Shown: positions 21,657 through 23,278 of the stretch, piece after piece | Numbering within the stretch: position 1 is the stretch's first letter | Layout: each line of letters starts with the position of its first letter | Origin: Plantago elongata | Taxonomy: Eukaryota > Streptophyta > Magnoliopsida > Lamiales > Plantaginaceae | Reading direction: 5' to 3' | DNA: 23,278 nt | Assembly: GCA_036897095.1 (NCBI GenBank) | Contig: JAYMSP010002610.1 | Span: forward strand, 1 to 23,278 | Notes under the pieces: model-generated | The model's input: the letters and a program-made list of their open reading frames with translations, nothing else | Databases searched by the model: none | What the model was told of the DNA's origin: nothing | Program-made: the position numbers and the translations under genes

Positions 21657-22632
21657 GACCAATTACATATTTAAGTTTAGATTTTAAATAATTACATTTA
21701 AATCCAAACTGCATTTTTTGAGTTGACCAAATGAAATGTAAATGAAAATAAAATAAATGCAATTTACAAGTTTTATTTTATTATACATTGAGCTCAAATG
21801 TTTAATAAATTACATTAATCACTGAAATAACCCAACCATCTTCCACCACCACCAACCTACATCTTCTTCCTCCCCACCTTTAAAAATATAAATTTAAAAA
21901 AAGCCCAAACCTTCAAGTGACTCCGATCAGCTCCAATCGGACGGAACAGGACCAGAGCTGGAGCTGTTAAGCTACAACTCCGTCCAGATTGAAGCTTAGC
22001 TGTTCCGATCTGGACAAACTCCAGCTCCGTCCGATCGAAACAGTTCCTATCTGATCGGAGCTGCTAATCGATCTGGACGGAGCTGTAACAGCTGCGTCCA
22101 GATCGGAACAGCTGTTCTGAACAACTCCGATCTTGGAGTTGTTTAACTCCAAGATTGGAGTTGTACATCAACTGCTCTGGTGGTGCTCCGGGAGCTCCAC
22201 CGGAGCAGTACATAGCTCCGCAGAGATGTGAATTAGTTTAGATCGGAGTTTTTTTTTGTAAGGACTGAAGGAGGAGAGTTGGTAGAGGTTGGAGGTGGTT
22301 GAAATTTGAAGATGGTCGGAAATTGTGGTGGTTTGGTGGATGAGATGGTGGTTGGATGTGGTGAAGAAGATAAAAAGTTAAATAGTTCAACTCTTGGTGT
22401 ATTCAATTTTAAGTATTATAAATTTTATGGGTTCATTTTGCAATAAAGAAAATTAATGTAATTATTAAATTATAAAGAAAAGATAAAATAGGTGAAAAAG
22501 TTGACTTTTGGGGTTGGATGTAATTAGAAAATAATTACTTTGTTAATTTTGGGTGTCAGTGTAATTATTTGAAATTTGGACATTTTTTTTAAATAGAGGT
22601 TTAATTAAGGGGTATCAGATGTAATTGTCCAT
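21657..22632. mobile_element. ~1-kb non-autonomous fold-back element with nested inverted layers
   Basis: Three concentric inverted layers are visible. (a) Ends carry AATTACAT words: 21661 and 21690 on the left, and their complements at 22518, 22559 and 22619 on the right. The left AAATAATTACATTTAAATCC resembles the reverse complement of the right TGTCAGTGTAATTATTTGAA. (b) A CCACCACCAACC-rich block at about 21840-21885 mirrors a GGTGG/GGTTGG-rich block at about 22270-22370. (c) A hairpin core lies at 21920-22249. No transposase is encoded. The end style recalls Mutator-like long-terminal-inverted-repeat elements, but no 9-bp target duplication was found, so boundaries and class are tentative. 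Confidence 0.45.
21920..22249. repeat. Core of consecutive near-perfect hairpins
   Basis: The core is bounded by ACTCCGATC (21920-21928) and GATCGGAGT (22241-22249). Inside, in order: 22000-22015 with 22029-22043 (CTGTTCCGATCTGGAC type); 22069-22086 with 22088-22105 (17 of 18 paired, one-nt loop); the 12-nt palindrome GAACAGCTGTTC at 22106-22117; 22122-22140 with 22145-22163 (18 of 19 paired, loop GTTT); and 22171-22189 with 22191-22209 (17 of 19 paired). The hairpins share a small vocabulary (AGCTCC, GTCCAGATC, GATCGGA), and the block is much richer in G and C than its flanks. Confidence 0.85.
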
Positions 22633-22640
22633 TAATTAAT

Positions 22641-23278
22641 TGGGCAAATTACATCTACACCTCCTGTTAAATTTAAAAGTTGCAGATGGCTACCACCTTA
22701 TTCAACAATTACATATAAGTCCTGGTCGATAAAAATCAATTACATCCAGGTCCACGAATTTGACTTTCAGCGAATTTAAGCCCAAAAAAATCATTTATGC
22801 CCCTCTGCACCCAAGTCCGTTCACTCTCTCCATCATCTTCAATTCTTCATCCACAACCGCTCTTGCCTCCACCAGACTATTCAGCCGCTCCTTCCATCGC
22901 CTCCCCACTCGCCACCATATTCTCCCCAATTTCCACCGGCGCCGCTCATCCCTACTCCGCCGCCTGTCCACCGTCTCTCGCCCTTCTCTCACCTTCGATC
23001 GTACTCCATCTCCATCGCCTCCCCTGCAAACTTAAAATCATGGATCTGGTGTTAGTGAATCGATTGTGCCTGGCTTGAGATACGATTGATTGTTGTTGGA
23101 GAAAGGACAAAGATGGTGGCGGCGGCAATGACAGTGGTGCACGGATGCGACGCCACCATATTCTCCCCAATTTCCACCGCCGCCGCTCATCCCTACTTCG
23201 CCGCCTGTCCACCGTCTCTCGCCCTTCTCTTCACCTCCGATCGTACTCCATCTCCGATCACCTCTAAATCGGCGATTG
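22641..23278 (+). mobile_element. Second element of the same end-family, cut by the window
   Basis: It starts GGGCAAATTACATCTACACC (22642) and has AATTACAT at 22647, 22707 and 22738. These mirror the spacing and sequence of the complementary words at the right end of the neighbouring element around a centre near 22636. After about 150 nt it turns into C-rich DNA with a long direct repeat. Short open frames there are basic or Pro/Ser-rich and not recognisable. The right end lies outside the window. Confidence 0.45.
22911..23254. repeat. ~102-bp direct repeat, offset about 241 nt
   Basis: 22911-23012 and 23152-23254 are nearly identical (GCCACCATATTCTCCCCAAT through CGTACTCCATCTCC), differing at a few positions plus one inserted T. 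The one-base offset change means the copies do not stay in one reading frame. The second copy runs almost to the window edge, so further copies may follow. Confidence 0.85.

Noticed and set aside
22760-23078. Overlapping 91- and 93-codon open frames at the right edge
   Set aside because: They are Pro/Ser- or Arg-rich, occur in several frames, and cross an out-of-register direct repeat. No family is recognised, so they are not called as genes.

Overview
The window is nuclear DNA from a flowering plant, almost certainly a eudicot. The genes have several short exons and long AT-rich introns, and their spliced proteins match plant housekeeping families. The gaps are filled with inverted-repeat and terminal-repeat transposon debris. 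I cannot name the species. No bacterial, organellar or viral gene was recognised, and no RNA gene or CRISPR array.

Three intact genes could be spliced by hand with every exon phase closing. (1) Positions 2275-6085, plus strand, 6 coding exons, 411 aa: an RSRC2-like Arg/Ser-rich nuclear protein with a C-terminal SMAP-type domain. One of its introns is GC-AG. (2) Positions 8013-14629, plus strand, 8 exons, 294 aa (or 292): a UBAC2-like pseudo-rhomboid membrane protein with a C-terminal UBA domain. Its last intron has a strong GC donor 6 nt from a weaker GT donor. (3) Positions 19830-16387, minus strand, 6 coding exons, 356 aa: a full-length DUSP12/YVH1-type dual-specificity phosphatase with a complete HCx5R active site and a Cys-rich zinc-binding tail. 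It probably has an extra 5'UTR exon near 20.7 kb. Genes 2 and 3 converge. The three proteins have no evident shared pathway: RSRC2 suggests RNA metabolism, UBAC2 suggests ER ubiquitin-linked quality control, and DUSP12/YVH1 suggests phosphatase and ribosome-assembly roles.

The left edge (1-2100) is gene debris. It holds a 31-bp tandem repeat, an unidentified exon-like fragment (339-491), an ATCCG-rich transposon-like stretch, and a roughly 175-bp module repeated three times. The last copy of that module reads into a motif I recognise from the N-terminus of plant threonine synthase. The promoter zone of gene 1 follows.

The 14.6-16.4 kb gap holds an AT-rich MITE-like element built from repeated small hairpins. 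Introns carry further hairpin elements, SINE-like pieces and tandem repeats.

The right edge (20.9-23.3 kb) is transposon-derived. A roughly 1-kb fold-back element (about 21657-22632) has nested inverted layers around a 330-bp core of consecutive near-perfect hairpins. It abuts head to head a second element of the same end-family that runs off the window and contains a roughly 102-bp direct repeat. This fold-back core is the most unusual structure here. I found no convincing new protein system.
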